Both the position numbers and the translations under genes were made by a program. This document shows, piece after piece, positions 11,101 to 26,100 of a stretch of 64,000 bases of DNA. Below the pieces are notes generated by a model, which saw only the letters and a program-made list of their open reading frames with translations, did not search any database and was not told the origin of the DNA. Position 1 is the first letter of the stretch, and every line of letters begins with the position of its first letter. Source of the stretch: Temnopleurus reevesii (lineage: Eukaryota; Echinodermata; Echinoidea; Temnopleuroida; Temnopleuridae); the NCBI GenBank assembly GCA_036244855.1, contig BQKZ01000141.1, positions 143,408 through 207,407 on the forward strand. Reading direction: 5' to 3'.

Positions 11101-14100
11101 TTACTTTTTGTATTTTGTTCTGCATGTTTTGATATGATTTGATACTTCTCATTCCAATTCATCATTATTTTGCACTTTCTATTGATTTGATCTATATGTT
11201 TATTATATATTTTGTCTTATTGTAAAGTGCTTCAAGATGAACATTTTTGGAATTAAGTGCTATATAAAGTTTGTGTATTATTATCAATATTATTATTACA
11301 AAATGTATGTAGCACAAAATTTCAAGTGCAAAAGCTCTATACATAATGATGCAAGTATAAGACATAAAGAATAGAAAGTTCAAAAGCGTTGATAATGATG
11401 CTAAACATAACATACAATACATATGTCAACTTAACAGAAAGTGAAAAATAATGTTGATATTAGAATGAGAAGTATCAAAACATATCAAAACAAGCAGATC
11501 AAAATACAAAAAGTGAAAGATGTGGCCAAAGTTTATTTATTGACTATTGAAAATGTATAACTTTTCAACGGGTTGTCCGTTTTGCTCAAATTTTCACAGT
11601 TTGTTCATCTGATATTTCTTCATTCAATGAGAGCACCTTAATTCCAGTGGTTGGTTCCCCTTGAATGATTTATACTAAATTTATTTTGCCTGTCATTTTC
11701 AAATTAAGTAATATATTTTTTCACCTAGATTTGTTCAAATTTAATCATGTTTATATGTAATTGCATCTTTATTGCACTTAAGAATTTAAACATCGTATTT
11801 GTAGGTATTTTGCATGTTAATTTTATTGCAATACCCTGGGAGTACATTACGATGATAAAGAATAAATCTGGAGTTACCTGTTACCAAATATCAAACAGGT
11901 TTGAACATTGATTTTAATTGGGATTTTTATNNNNNNNNNNNNNNNNNNNNNNNNNNNNNNNNNNNNNNNNNNNNNNNNNNNNNNNNNNNNNNNNNNNNNN
12001 NNNNNNNNNNNNNNNNNNNNNNNNNNNNNNNNNNNNNNNNNNNNNNNNNNNNNNNNNNNNNNNNNNNNNNNNNNNNNNNNNNNNNNNNNNNNNNNNNNNN
12101 NNNNNNNNNNNNNNNNNNNNNNNNNNNNNNNNNNNNNNNNNNNNNNNNNNNNNNNNNNNNNNNNNNNNNNNNNNNNNNNNNNNNNNNNNNNNNNNNNNNN
12201 NNNNNNNNNNNNNNNNNNNNNNNNNNNNNNNNNNNNNNNNNNNNNNNNNNNNNNNNNNNNNNNNNNNNNNNNNNNNNNNNNNNNNNNNNNNNNNNNNNNN
12301 NNNNNNNNNNNNNNNNNNNNNNNNNNNNNNNNNNNNNNNNNNNNNNNNNNNNNNNNNNNNNNNNNNNNNNNNNNNNNNNNNNNNNNNNNNNNNNNNNNNN
12401 NNNNNNNNNNNNNNNNNNNNNNNNNNNNNNNNNNNNNNNNNNNNNNNNNNNNNNNGATGTTATTTTTTATTCCTTTCATATTTTGATCAGTAATTTCTGA
12501 TCGATTTTTCTTCATTGAAAATGATCTGAAGTTCAGGGTGCCAGGTATATTTGCAAAATTTCCCTCGAGTGCCGGGCAGTCATGCCTGAGTGCTGGGTCT
12601 GCCACCAGGCATGAGCACGTCCCTGCATACATGTACATTGTACAGCACTGTATGGTATATACAATGAAAAAAAAAGTGTCTTATTACTTGGTGCATAGGT
12701 TGTGATATACAGTGTATTGCACACTGACATGTATGTAATTTCTATTCAGCGCAGTCAAACACATGTCTGAGCGTTTTCTTTAAAAACTTGGGTTTAGGAA
12801 TAATTTTTATTTGATTTGTGCACTCCTAACTATGAATGTACACTATATGCCTCAATTGCTTGCACTACCAAAGTGATATTTTGCCTTCAAATCATATAAT
12901 AATAATGATGATGTTAATGATGATAACAATTATGATAATTATAATAATTATCATAATGTTGGTAATAATGGTAATGATAATAGTAATGATAAAAACTATG
13001 ATAATAATGTTAATGATATTAAAAATAATAATAATAATGATAATAATACTAATAATTATAATAGATTATTATAATGATAATGATAAGGATGATGGTAATG
13101 ATAATGATAGTAATTATAATGATAATGATCATAATTATGATGAAAAGGTGAAAAACATTTTTTTAAATTGTGTACTCAATGACATGAAAATGTAATTACA
13201 CAGTACGAAAATGAAATAGTTTATGGACAATATTTTGCTCATTACACCAATAGTATACCCTGACCATTCTGCGAAGTGTGTACATGTACATGTTGTATGT
13301 CTAGACCTGTAGTGTTGTACATACTGTACATGCACTTGCAGATTGCATGTTCCATACTGCATTCAGATGGGTAAATCTTGCATTACCAAGGTAACAGTCA
13401 TCTCAAGGCATGTAACCATAGTGATTGTTTTCCAGAGTTTTAAAGTAAATGGGCTGCAGAAATGAGCAGAACATACTATATGTACAGCATGTATTGAAGA
13501 AGATGAAGAAGATGAAAGGGAAGTACAATGTAGATGGAGGAGAGGATAGAGGAGGGGAAGGGGAGGGGAGGGGAGTGGAGTGGAGTCCGAGTGGAGTGGA
13601 TTGGATTGGATTGGAGGGGAGGGATAGAACATCATCATTATGATTTCATTATTGTCATCATTCTTATTTTAAATGAGTAATATTTATCATTATTGTTATG
13701 TTTTATTTTGTATATTATCAAAGCTCAATCACTCTTATGTGCATAGTGTTTTACCTTCTCAGAGTTCATAAGCTATGTATGTATTTGTCGATGCTGTTCA
13801 TGTACAAGTATCAGACCAGCAGTGTGATATTTCTGAATAATCTCACCCCGAGGGGTGATTTGGATTGGGATCCAGGCGATCCTGACATGTATCAATGTTT
13901 TAACATTGATGTAAGGATAGCGGTAATTTGCTGTAGTGTGAACGCCCCTAATGTGCTGCTCTACAAATTTTTACGAGATGCCCAGTTGTAAATTTTGCAG
14001 TAAAAGCAATAAGAAAAATCTCATCCTCATTTAGATTTTATGGCTCTGCTATTACTTTTGATTGTTTGTTAAAGCCCAGGTAAAGTTTTGGTAATAAGCG

Positions 14101-17100
14101 AATATTTTTATTGCCAAATTTTGTCTTCAAATGTATTATAAAATGAAACATGATATCATGAACATGCTGTACAAAAGATTGTGCAAAAAATGAACAAGTT
14201 TTGGAAAAGTTATAACCTAAAATGTGCAAAATATTTCAGCGTTGTGTCCCCCGACGCTAATTCATTATTTTTCTTTCTTGATAAAGGACAACTTCTCATG
14301 CACAGAATTGGATGAAAATTTCAGAATTTATTCTTTGTGTATTCCTTTTTATAATGCCTTAATCAAATCTTGGAAATAACTTTGTATATGCCCGATAAGA
14401 CGCAAAATATTGTTATAACCAACAGAGGGCGCTAAATACGATTTAAAGGTCAAATTCAAATTTTCAAAAGAATTAGCTCGTAGAAAAATATGCCATGGTT
14501 TTAAAATATGTATACAAATTACATGTCTTGGTAAATACTCCCAAAAATTCACATTTCTTAATCTTTACCAAAACTATACTTGGGCTTTAACACCATTCTT
14601 GCACAGGTAGGAGAGATTTTTGCCTTAACAATGCCTGTACACGTACAGTGTACATGTTCACGTATTGTGTTGCTTTTGCTCAACCTTTTATACTGCAATT
14701 AGTAATATTTTTTTGGGAAAATAACGAACTAAAGGTGACTGTACATAGCATCAAGATGATATCAGAGCTAGGAGAGCGTGAGGATAATCATCAAATGTGA
14801 GTCATTGAACAGCTAAAACTAATATTTTTCTTGAGAGGACGTGTATCTATTCATTATCATATTTTCTCTCTTGACCAAATATTTGATTTAGTGGATTGGC
14901 ATTTCAAATTGATTATTTTATCCTCATGCATATAATGGAAAGTTTGACATCTCTGTGATACGCCAATTTTATATCTGGTTCATCTTAAGTTTTAGTTGAA
15001 AACAATCATACAAATTATTATCTTTTTTCTTTACATTTCATAAATTGCAGGAAAGAACTCCTCAGTGAAGATGTCTTCAAAACCAAAGCCTTTAGATGTA
15101 AGTATTGGTTACATAAAAATACAGGGTAATTTTGATTATCAATCATGCACAATAGGAGAGTTACATGTACATACCGAATTAAGGTTAACTGTTTATATTA
15201 TAAAAAGCTATTTCCACTTTGTGAAATTGAAGTTACAAATACAAAATTGTAACCCAGGCCAACAATCAAGCAAATCCCAAAATATTCAGCCTTCAAGCTA
15301 ACATACTAGGCAATACATTGATATACACGCAGATATCTTGGAACATCTTAAAAGAGTGGAGGGGCTGTGACCATTTTTACACAGGATAATGTACATAATT
15401 TTTTGAATGTTTTTACCATCCTTTTAGATCCACGTTTTTACTAAAAAACGATGGGGTTAGGGCTGTAGCCCTCTAGCCCCCATCTCTACTTCAGCATTCC
15501 CTGCAATGTTATTCACCTCAGTGTAAACTGTGTGGGTGGTTTCTGGAATGCCCACTATTGAACTTGCTTTAGATTTTTTTTCCATGATATGATTTCTCAG
15601 CCATGTGATATCTTTATCATGAGTAACAAGAATTGAGCATTTTAGTGCAACAGAATTTGATTGCAACCCTGATTAAATCGACCACACAAATATTATGCTT
15701 AGATTTTCAAAGTAAAACTGCAAAAAATGTGATTATATTTACTTGTAAGAACAAATGAATTATAATTATCGCTCATCTTGGCGCAAGGCATTTTTGTTAG
15801 CGGTGCTCACCCAAGCATAAATGAGAATTAGATTTTCAGGAACATTAAAATGTTTAAAACGTTTAAAGTTACTATTGATACACCAAGTATAGATAGTGCA
15901 TTGCAGATTTTAGTGAATACATGTTTGCAAAATTAGTGAGAATGAAACCCTACCCCTAGTACAGTATGTGAGCCTACATGTTAGCTTTCATGTTCATTTT
16001 ACTCTCTCAGAATGTGATGGCATATGCTGAGCTTTTTGTATCATGTAAAGCCCAAGGATGAATCTACACGTAATAACGATACTAAAGTAACATGAGAGAA
16101 TTGTGCAAATGTATTTTACACTCGTTGATCAATAAATGCTTTGCTTAGCTGCAAAGTGGCTTCACACAGTATACATGTACACAAATGGCTGTGGGGGGAT
16201 TTAAAACTCACTGCACAATACATGACTGCACCTAAAGTAACAAGAGTAAATACATAAATCCATTTTTAGATGATTTTCAAACAGTTTCTCTTTTAAATGG
16301 TCAAATAATTAGTAACTCATAAAAACACTTATTCTCATCAAATTCGTAATGTTGAAGTACAGGTTTGTAATGTTAAAATACAGGTTCGTAAGGGCTTGTA
16401 AATATCATGAGTCAAATATGACAATTACAAAATGAATTGGCAAATTATGAGATATTGTGTCTGCAGGCTTGCATACATGAATGTACATTTAGTGGCTACA
16501 ATGTCCTTCTCTAATATGCACTATGCATGTACCAAAGCATAATGAAATTTGCATTGTACATGTACAATATACTAAATGTCCCATATGATGTGGTACATCT
16601 ACAATGTATATTGCATGCTACATGCCCAGATGTACATGTACATGTATGCTTGAGATCCTGAAAAATGAAGATTATGCCTTTTTTGTACGTTTTTGTATTT
16701 TGCAGCAAAGCATGTCTGGTTCTGAGTTGGATCCAACCCGTGCTGGGAGTGCAATCGCCAAACAGAAGAAACTTGGCCACAGGAGAGTTGATACTTATGG
16801 ACAGGTCACATATAAAAAGGTAATTTGCTGGTACATGTACATCTTTTTGTAACTCCAGAAGCAAAAATATTCACCCCTCTTGTTCTTATTTATTATACAA
16901 ATGGTTCATGATACAAAATTATAGATATGTTGAATGATAACATATGAAAACATTAAGAGAACATAAAACCAGAAATTTTTTTTTTTTTCATAATTCTCTT
17001 GGTAATGATAACCATCTGGAAAATACAGAGTACTCATAGAGTACAGAACTTCTGTTTTATCAAGGATATTAGAGATTGAACTATTTTTGTAGGAATCCAT

Positions 17101-20100
17101 GTATATTTGTTAAAAAATATAAGAACCCCATACATCCTATATGTCCTTGAATTGTTTTGTAAATAACAAGCCTGACACTCACGTGATACTCATCTTTCAA
17201 ACCAAAGCGTCCATACGGGATGGATGAAGATGTTATCTGACAACATTGAACTTAACTAGAATGGGGTTAGACATTTCGGATTGAATTATACTGTGAACAG
17301 TTGTTTTCAATGCATAACACACCAGCTACCCCCATTAAGATGGATTTGACCCACTTGTCCGTGATGTGAAAATAGCCTCTTCAAACTTGTTTTTATTTAA
17401 CCCCAATTAATTGAGATGAAACGAAATTATCACATCAAATCATCTCAAAGTCAAAGCCTTTCCAGTTCTGGACTAACGTCAGCACCAAGTATAATTATGA
17501 CAAAAAATAAAACAATGAAATCTGATTGTCCTTTTTTGGTCCTCTCTGTATTCTGTTCACTGCCAAAGAGAGATTTGCCTGCTCTCATTTTAATTTCTAG
17601 CAGGTCTTTTTGAGCATGCTTATCCATTATCAGGAACACACGCTGGATAGCTTTACACGTTGAATGTACTCTTGTAGATCTACAAAAGTAAACTCTTCAC
17701 AAAATTTTTTAGATCAAATTTGAGTGTTGAGATATTAAAAGAAGTATCATCCAAAATGAAAGTGCAGGATATGTTTAGAGAAGACATGATGGTTGATCAT
17801 CAACGTCTTGTGACTCTGATGCTGCAACCTGTAGCACTCACTAATAAAGTCATTCTCTTCTGCCAGACCTCTTCGTCCACTCTTATGGCCGCCATCCAGC
17901 TGGGTATTGGTCACTCAGTTGGTGGTTTGTCGGCTAAGAAAGATCAGAGGGAGAGAGACGTTTTACTTCAAGACTTCACAGTGGTCGAAAGTGTCTTCTT
18001 TCCAAGGTAACTTTACAAATTAACTTTAATTCCAAAGAAATTTACAACTTTTGTTTTTGTTTAAATTGAAAGTGTACAGTAGTCTTGTGTTACAATTTAT
18101 CCCACAATAACATCCAATAGGGATGTACATGTACTTTGCCTTCCTTTTTCATGCCATTAGCATTTACTGAGTAGAAACTTAAAATACATGTGCTTGAAAT
18201 GGACAATAGAAGCCTAGTAGAACTTAACAAAAGTAATGATGTTATATGATTGACCATCAAAGATGATCATAATTAGCTTTGAAACTAACATTTAGTGTAA
18301 AAAAATTAAATTTACAGGAATACTGATGTGAACAGGGGCATAACTATAGTTCATGAAGAATTAATTCTCATGAAATGGATTGTTTTATAGACCCTGCTCG
18401 GGGTAGATATTTCCATACATGTGTGAAAAAGATGAAAGCAAATATGATACAAAACAGATCTACCATTTTTTTTCATAAACAGATTGTGTAAGTCCTGTTC
18501 ATATTGACCCTGTTTTACGGTAGAAATTACTCTTACAAAGGCAATTTGTTTCATGTGCACATGTCTATGTTTACATCTGAGATAGGAAAAAGGTGTATAG
18601 TGTATTTTGCACGTGGAGATATTTTAAGATTAAATGCTCTTAAGTGAGAGAAGAAAGTTTAATGAGAATTGGTGATGCGAATTCGCAAGGCTGATAATTA
18701 AAAATTACATAAAATTTGTAAACAATGCTACCTGTATGACATGTCTACATAAAGGGTTTGATTTGATTTTTCACATCCTGCTATGTTTGGTTTTGATTAG
18801 AATGATTTTAGATATTGAATTGGCTATTTTGTTGTATCACAAAAAATAAAGTAACAGGGGATCTTACATGTAACTGAATTGATATTCATTGTTTGGTTCT
18901 CATAGTAAGTAATATTAAAACTAAAGAACTTATCATTTCCCCTCCCAGTCTGCTGATTTGAGTACAGCCACAAATGTGCATGTGTACATGTATGTCATGA
19001 TGACTCATTGACTTGTTTACCTTCTGTGTGGAAAGTGGGTGTGTCTAGTGTCAGGGCAGCTGATTCGCTTGATGATATTGCTGTATTAAGATCTTCATTC
19101 ATATTCTGTTACTGAAATTTTCCAGCAGATTACATACCTGCAAGTTCTATGTAAACATTGTGGTGCCTTTTTAATTCATTGACCTTGTTCAGTACTATAA
19201 AACTTGATTAGTATTCACTGTGTAGCTCCAGTATATAAATTGCTAAATTAAAATATCAGAAGAATATTTCAATTCCTTGTTGTGGTTAATACACTGTACG
19301 TAGGAAATGCTTTCAGAGAAAAACACACAAATGATTATCAAAAAAGATGATTTGAAGAGGAAGTCTTTGTTTTGTTTGTGAAAAAAATGAAGTTTAAAAG
19401 AATCCACTCCCAGCTTAAGTTTTTGGTCAATAAAAGTTTGAGCAAAATATAACAAAAGTTATGAATGTGCAAAGTTTAAGCATCTCTTCTGATGGAGGTC
19501 TTTTGAGTTGGTAATATTGACAGTTGCTGTGAATGACCTTTTCACATCGTCAAGCATTTTAGAAAAAAATCATGCTGTATCCTTATAACCTTATTTGATA
19601 TTTATCAAATAGAAAAATTGTGAATGGGTTGTGAAAATGTATTCTGCTACGGACAGATAACTCAAAGATTTTGCCAAAGTTGCTTACTCAATATTCCCCA
19701 AATCAGAGGTTATAGAATTTTTAGAGACACTTTACAGGTAAAAGGTCTTTTCATGCATATTAAAGTATTTTTTTTTTACACCGAGCATTTTCATTCTTTT
19801 CCTTTTTTTTTCCTGTCCACGATTTAGCCAAGATTGTATTCATTTTCGCTCAACAAATACAGTATTTTGTATTTCTAATTCAAAGATTGATTATAACCAT
19901 TTACACTTTTTATCCATAAATTTTGATGAAATGATTATTTTCCTATGTTTTTTTTTTCAGTGAGGGTAGTAACATCACGCCTGCGCACTCATATCCAGAA
20001 TTCAGGTTCAAAACGTATGCTCCCATTGCATTCAGATATTTTAGACAACTCTTTGGTATTCAGCCAGATGACTTCTTGGTGAGTAAATATAACTTCCTTT

Positions 20101-23100
20101 GGCATTGATATTGTTTTGATTATCTTCAATCAATTTTCTGTTTTTCTTTTACATTTAAAAGTGTTCACCATCTACATGTATGAACAATAGAGGATAATGT
20201 TTTTTATGTATGAAGAGTGACATGTACATCTATATTAATCGCTGAGAATTTTTGAATGAGGGATGATGCATAAATATCTTGTCATAAGTAGCAATATGCA
20301 AGATAGAATGGCAAGAATCTATGAAAGCTTTATTACACAACATTGTTCCTATGACTTTCACCAGTGAATTATAAAAGTGCTGGGCCTACTCCACATGACA
20401 CACTGAGTTCATTCATTGATCCTTATAATACTTGGTGTACCTGTGCATTTTTTCTAGCGTTGTCTTTTCATGTTCACGAATATTCATAACCATTACCTTT
20501 TCTTGTAAATTGTGTCAGGATAAAATTAGAATGTCCTTGTAAACAAGTCTCTGAAATTTTAGAGTGATGCCAGATTGTTATCTTATATGACTCTCAGAAA
20601 ACAATCTTACAAAATTGAGCAATTAAAAGTGATTGTTTGTTGAGGTCATTGTGCCATGTTAGATCTATATGATCTTTGTTAGGTTTTGTAATAAAACTGT
20701 TAAAGGTATCAAGTATTTTGTTCAAATTTTTGTATGCACACAGCCATACACATTTTATTTGTAACCCATCAATTTATTTAAATGTATAATTCATTTCTTT
20801 TTAGTTCAACACTCTCAAATTGTGTGTATTTTAGTATATTTTTGATGCAGTTGACATGGTGTTTAACTTTTCCTTTTAAAGATGTACAAATGTATCATTC
20901 ACCCCTTCTACTTCATACCCCATCAGCCACTAACTGCCTAACACTTCAAAGACAATTTGGTTCTGATATTGGGCATGGGGATTTGACATTTTGGTGGTAA
21001 ATTAATATTGTACTTTCTAGGACACTATTATTAGATGTAGAGGAGAGAAAAACGCAATATTATTGCTTGCATGCCATGCCTTGGGGTCACAAGTCTGCTT
21101 GGCTAATATCAGATACCGAGAGCGTGTGATGTCTTCTCCACTGCTGTCTCGACGAATACTGAATGTTGATGGAGATGTCTTGCAAAAAAATTTAAAGGGA
21201 TAGATGAGGGGAATACAACTAGAAGAAAAATCAACTTACAAGATATCAGATTATATGCATGTTGGTGGTACAAAAGTATATGTGTACATGGTTGATGAAG
21301 TGATGCTGGAAAGAAATTAATTGACTTGTCTTTTACAATAGATTGCTTGTGGGCTGATAGCCAAATTCAATTTGAACTTACTGCAAGTGAAGTGGATGAA
21401 ATTCCGATAGCCTTTTACATAAATTACTTGATTGACTGTCTGCCAATTCCTCAGTGCTAATTCAATTATTATGGAGTTGTTCGTTGGACAGACTTTGAAT
21501 CACAGTTTACAATGTAGATTTATTTCGCCATTACATGTACATGTAGGTTGAGACCTGAAGGAAAACTCTGAATGTCTTCATTCTTTAACCCCCATCCAAA
21601 AAGGAAGATACATGTGATATACACTATATAGATTGACAATGTACTTGGAGGCATTTTTCTCTGAAATTGCTGTATGATTTGCTATTTTTACAATCAAATG
21701 ACTAGTTTAATGAATTTTCCACTTTGCAATTATACAAACTGTAACATTTGCTGGATTGTATTTTCTATAATTCAGTGACAATGAATTTGCCTAAGTTTTT
21801 ATCATACAGTGTATTGCAAATAGACTTGGGTATAAACATATTGGTAGTTGCCATGATGTGAAGAAATTAATAACAAGGTCACAAAGCAGATATGTTTGGT
21901 CAGTTTAGATTATTCTTATAGATTGGAAGCCTCATCGTGACGTAATACAGTAATGGTACAGCTATAATGTACATGTACATGTAGTATTTGAAGCATCACA
22001 AAGGTGACCACAGTTCACTTTGTACTTGTGTACTGTAGCAATCATGACCAAGTCAGCTTTGTGAAGTCATACCTGATATTTGTTGCACTCTAGTTGTTTG
22101 AGCTGAGGGACTTTTAAAAGTACAATCATTTAGATTCCAATTGTCAGTACTGTTGATTGTAGAGTATACTTAAGTATACAGAATCTCTTTTGTTTTTGAA
22201 GTCACATTTCAAGCTGATATCTTACAACCCTGTAGTACATTGAGAACAGAAAGAAAGCAAATGACCTGACCTAAAATTTGTGTTTACTCTTCACTCAAAT
22301 TAAAAAGAATATATTGAAGTAATTTTTCTGATGTTCTGTGGCTTTTCATTTCCTTTTCAGTTTTCTTTTCCTCACAAATTTTGAGAATGGTGTTCAATTT
22401 TTTTTTCTAAAATGAAGAAAAATGGTATTCAAGGGTAACAAAAAAGATTTTATTTGGGCTAAACTTTGAATATATTGAATATTTCCCTCTTGGTTTTCAT
22501 GTGTAGGGTATGTATATTTGAAGGGATGTAAATAGCAGAACATGACCAGGCCTGGAGTTTATTATTAAACTGGTTCTGCATAATTGATTAAACTTTTATT
22601 TATGTTTATGTGTTGATTCACGTCGTAAACGTATACTTGTACATTCTATAGTGGTGTACAGGACTTGGTCATGAAAAGTCCAAGGTCAATGGCACAGAAA
22701 TGATCAGCTCAATTATTGCAACAAAGGGGTCTTTCTTTTGATACATAGGCCTTCATTCACATCCCAGGGAAAAGACCTGGCCACAGGCATGTAGTGGTGC
22801 ATTTTTTTCATTACCCTGTATTGTACTATCGCAGCTGCAGAAATGTCTATTTTATGGTATTGATTTTCTCAATCATCTTGTATACAATTTTTAGTGCAAT
22901 ATTTGCTGCATAGTATTGTTTGTTTTCTGTTCAATTCTCACACAGTGTCATCATTTCACCTGCAATGAATTCTCCCTATTACATATGACTGCTATCAAGC
23001 GATATGAAGAGCAATACCGATATCAAACACTTCATATTTGGAACATCTATTTCCAATCTACAGTATGTTTTGAGTACAGACATCACACAAACATACTTGA

Positions 23101-26100
23101 ATTTGCAATATTATTGCTCCTTTATGAATGAGCAAAAATGGATGACTAATTTCAGCAAATGTATTTGTCCCAAAGAAAATATTTATTTTAGCCAAAATAC
23201 ATTTCCTACCACCCAGAATGAAGGAAATATTCAAAAATTCTTACAAGGAAATTAGTAATATCATGTCCACCGCAAGTTGATGTGCCAAGTTTGAGAGGCA
23301 AAATAATTAAAGCGCCACATGCATGCATAATCGAAGAGCTACATTACAATGTACATCATGTGTGGCAGGGATAATCGAATCATATTTTTCAAAAGTACTA
23401 TCCAAAACTAATTTACCGGTCTACTAGATTGGAGATTTACAAAACTCGGCCTAATGAGATCACAGGAATTTTCTTTTCTTGTTTTTTTTGTTCATCTATG
23501 TATTTTTTTGTAATACAAATGGCAGAATTCCCTAGGACCCCAATTGAACATTCAGTCTGTTTTCGGCCATGAATCTGTACTCTACAGCCACCTAAAAATA
23601 GTGTACAGTGCATGTATGTAGCGTGCATGTATGTAGCATACATGTAGGTGTCATAACGTCATGATGTATACTAACATTCATGAATTTGTGTGGTGCCCAA
23701 TAATTTTAGTTATCAATCTTCAACAAGCCAATTTTTAAGGATTTTTCATGATTGATTAATTTTTTTTCAAAGACACTTTTTCAATATTAGACAATTTTTT
23801 TTTTCTGCCTGATTGGGTCTGTGCTTCACAGCTTTATTTTGCATGTTCGCACCGAAAATTTGTATGTTTAATCCTAACCTCATTCTCGCAATGGGTGATA
23901 TTTGCTAGCAACAACACCTTCCAAAGTGAATGTACACATACGAACAATGCAATCCAACTAAATTTGTGTAAATCGGGCACTGAAAAAAGGATGAGATTCT
24001 GATTTTGTAGAAAATAAATTTTCAAATCCCACTATTTATATGTTGTCCGAACGCCCCTAGTATTGCTTGTATTGCAATGAACGTGAATTTTTATTTTATA
24101 AATAAAATGAATTTATTTTGTTTTTTGGTTCAGGTTCAGCGCTGTTCAAAATCATAGCAGGCTCATGGCCAGAAAAAAAAAATGTACACAAAATCTGACC
24201 ATTGCCATGGCACCATTTCACATTTGATGCAGAGAATTTTGATGCATATGATAAGCTGTAAACTGTCTTGTTGTAATTATTGATATTATTAAAACCCTTA
24301 AATTTGTAACATATTAAGGATTTGCAAGTCACTGTTTTTCACATTATTTACCCTTTCTTTTGAATACACCTTCTGACAACGGAGAGTCAATATCAATTCA
24401 ATTGAACACATTATTAGTTTAAAATGAGAAGTAAAAAGTTCTATTGTTGCCACTTTGAGTAAAGAAAAGTGTTTGAATGTGTTGTAAAATAATTCCTTTT
24501 CCGAATGAGGTAATCAGTAAAAATGTATTGCTATGGTGCTATTCAATTAGATTTTGGTATTGCATGTAGTATTGCCACTTTTCATATTTTTTTTAATTGT
24601 TGCATATGAATTTCATTGAAATTAAATTCTTTTCAAATTTTTAGTCCTTAGAAGAACTAAATCGTGCATTAAAAAAAAGAGGAAACATCTTCCTAATTCA
24701 ATCACGATGAATGAATCATTAAAAAAACCTATTGTTGCTTCACACACAACATACGTGTACACTGTAGAGAGGGGCATTTGCACATTTTGAATGCTTTTAT
24801 ACAAAATGGTTCTGCTACTTTCCATGTACATACAATATGTTGTTTGTAATAATTTTGTAGCAAGAAGGTACAATAAGTGTTAGGAGTGATCGATGGCTCT
24901 TTCTATGTAGCTCGTACCTGTACATGCCGCATAATGGATTCACATTTTTCATGCATGCCTCGGAACGTGCTTTACTAATACACTATGTTTCTCCCTCATT
25001 TTCTCTCACCTATTCTCTCCCTCTCCCTCTCTCTAAACACATGAACATCGCTGCTCTACAATATATTTTTCTCAACTCTTGTGGTACTTTCTCACACAGT
25101 ACAGTTTTGCCATGTCTGAAGGTGAAATGTGTGCGTGTTTGCACATTGTTATTCATGTTTCATACCTGTGTTCATCAAATGCACCTAACACCTTCACTGT
25201 ATACCATACAGTACATCTGAGATGTGGGAATAAAATGGTAAAATGAATATTGGCTCAAATGAATACTGGTATCATCTACATGTACGTATTAGTATGATGA
25301 TGAACTGCCTGCATGTGTGGTGAGTGAAGGAAAAGGAGTACATTTAAAAAAAAATTGTGTATTACCAAATGATTTGAGGAAAAGCAATGAGAACTACAAG
25401 TATAATGTTGATGTCAAAGGATATCCATAAATCAAATACTGTCTTCATTACCAAATAAATCTTTATCGTAAAAGAAACTGAATTGGTGCACCAAACGTTT
25501 AAGCTGTATTTTCCATGAATTGATTTTGTGATTTGTTTTAATTATTAGTCTGTTCTGTAGTTATCAAGAATAATATAAATCATTGAATCATGTTTTATTA
25601 TCTTGACTCTGTTATTCATTTTTATATCTTTACAGGTGTCATTGGTTGACAGAGCCTTAACAGAATTATCTAACCCAGGTGCTAGTGGTAGTGTGTTCTA
25701 TCTAACCTTAGATGATGAATTCATTATCAAGACCACACAACACAAAGAGGCAGACTTTTTACAGAAACTATTACCAGGCTATTACATGGTAAGCTATCAG
25801 TCAACTTTTACATTAAAGATCCTATATTTATTCTTACATTTATTTTTTATGTCCTCCAGGAAAAATGGGTACATCATATTTATGTGGAGAATGCCTTGCT
25901 TGTAATAAAGATTTTGTCACTTTTATAAGGGTGTTCTTTATTTTATATGAAAATTAAAAATAATGGCTGGTCAAAATTCCTTTCATTTAAGGAAAGGATA
26001 TTCCTTAAATGTTTGTCACAATAACGTAACATCTTTTCCTCTTGTACACCTGTTTATATAAAATTTGAAAATAGTCTCTTGTGCAGGTGAACATGGGCTT

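Larger units (their letters stand above)
8167..15050 (+). other. PIP5K intron 1 (6.9 kb)
   Basis: It begins GTGAGT and ends ATTGCAG. No coding exon is visible inside. It carries a 72-bp tandem duplication (10051-10185), a (TG)n tract, the hairpin/LINE cluster at 10826-11672, an assembly gap (11931-12455), an AAT/GAT-rich simple region (12896-13142), a G-rich tract (13545-13625) and a 526-bp inverted-repeat element (14067-14592). Regulatory elements may be present but none can be identified from sequence alone. Confidence 0.85.

Noticed and set aside
11874..12638. Long open frames across the N run (also 27341-28120 and 55869-56831)
   Set aside because: They are open only because unknown bases give no stop codons.
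12836..13195. 119-codon frame rich in Met and Ile
   Set aside because: Translation of an AAT/GAT simple repeat.
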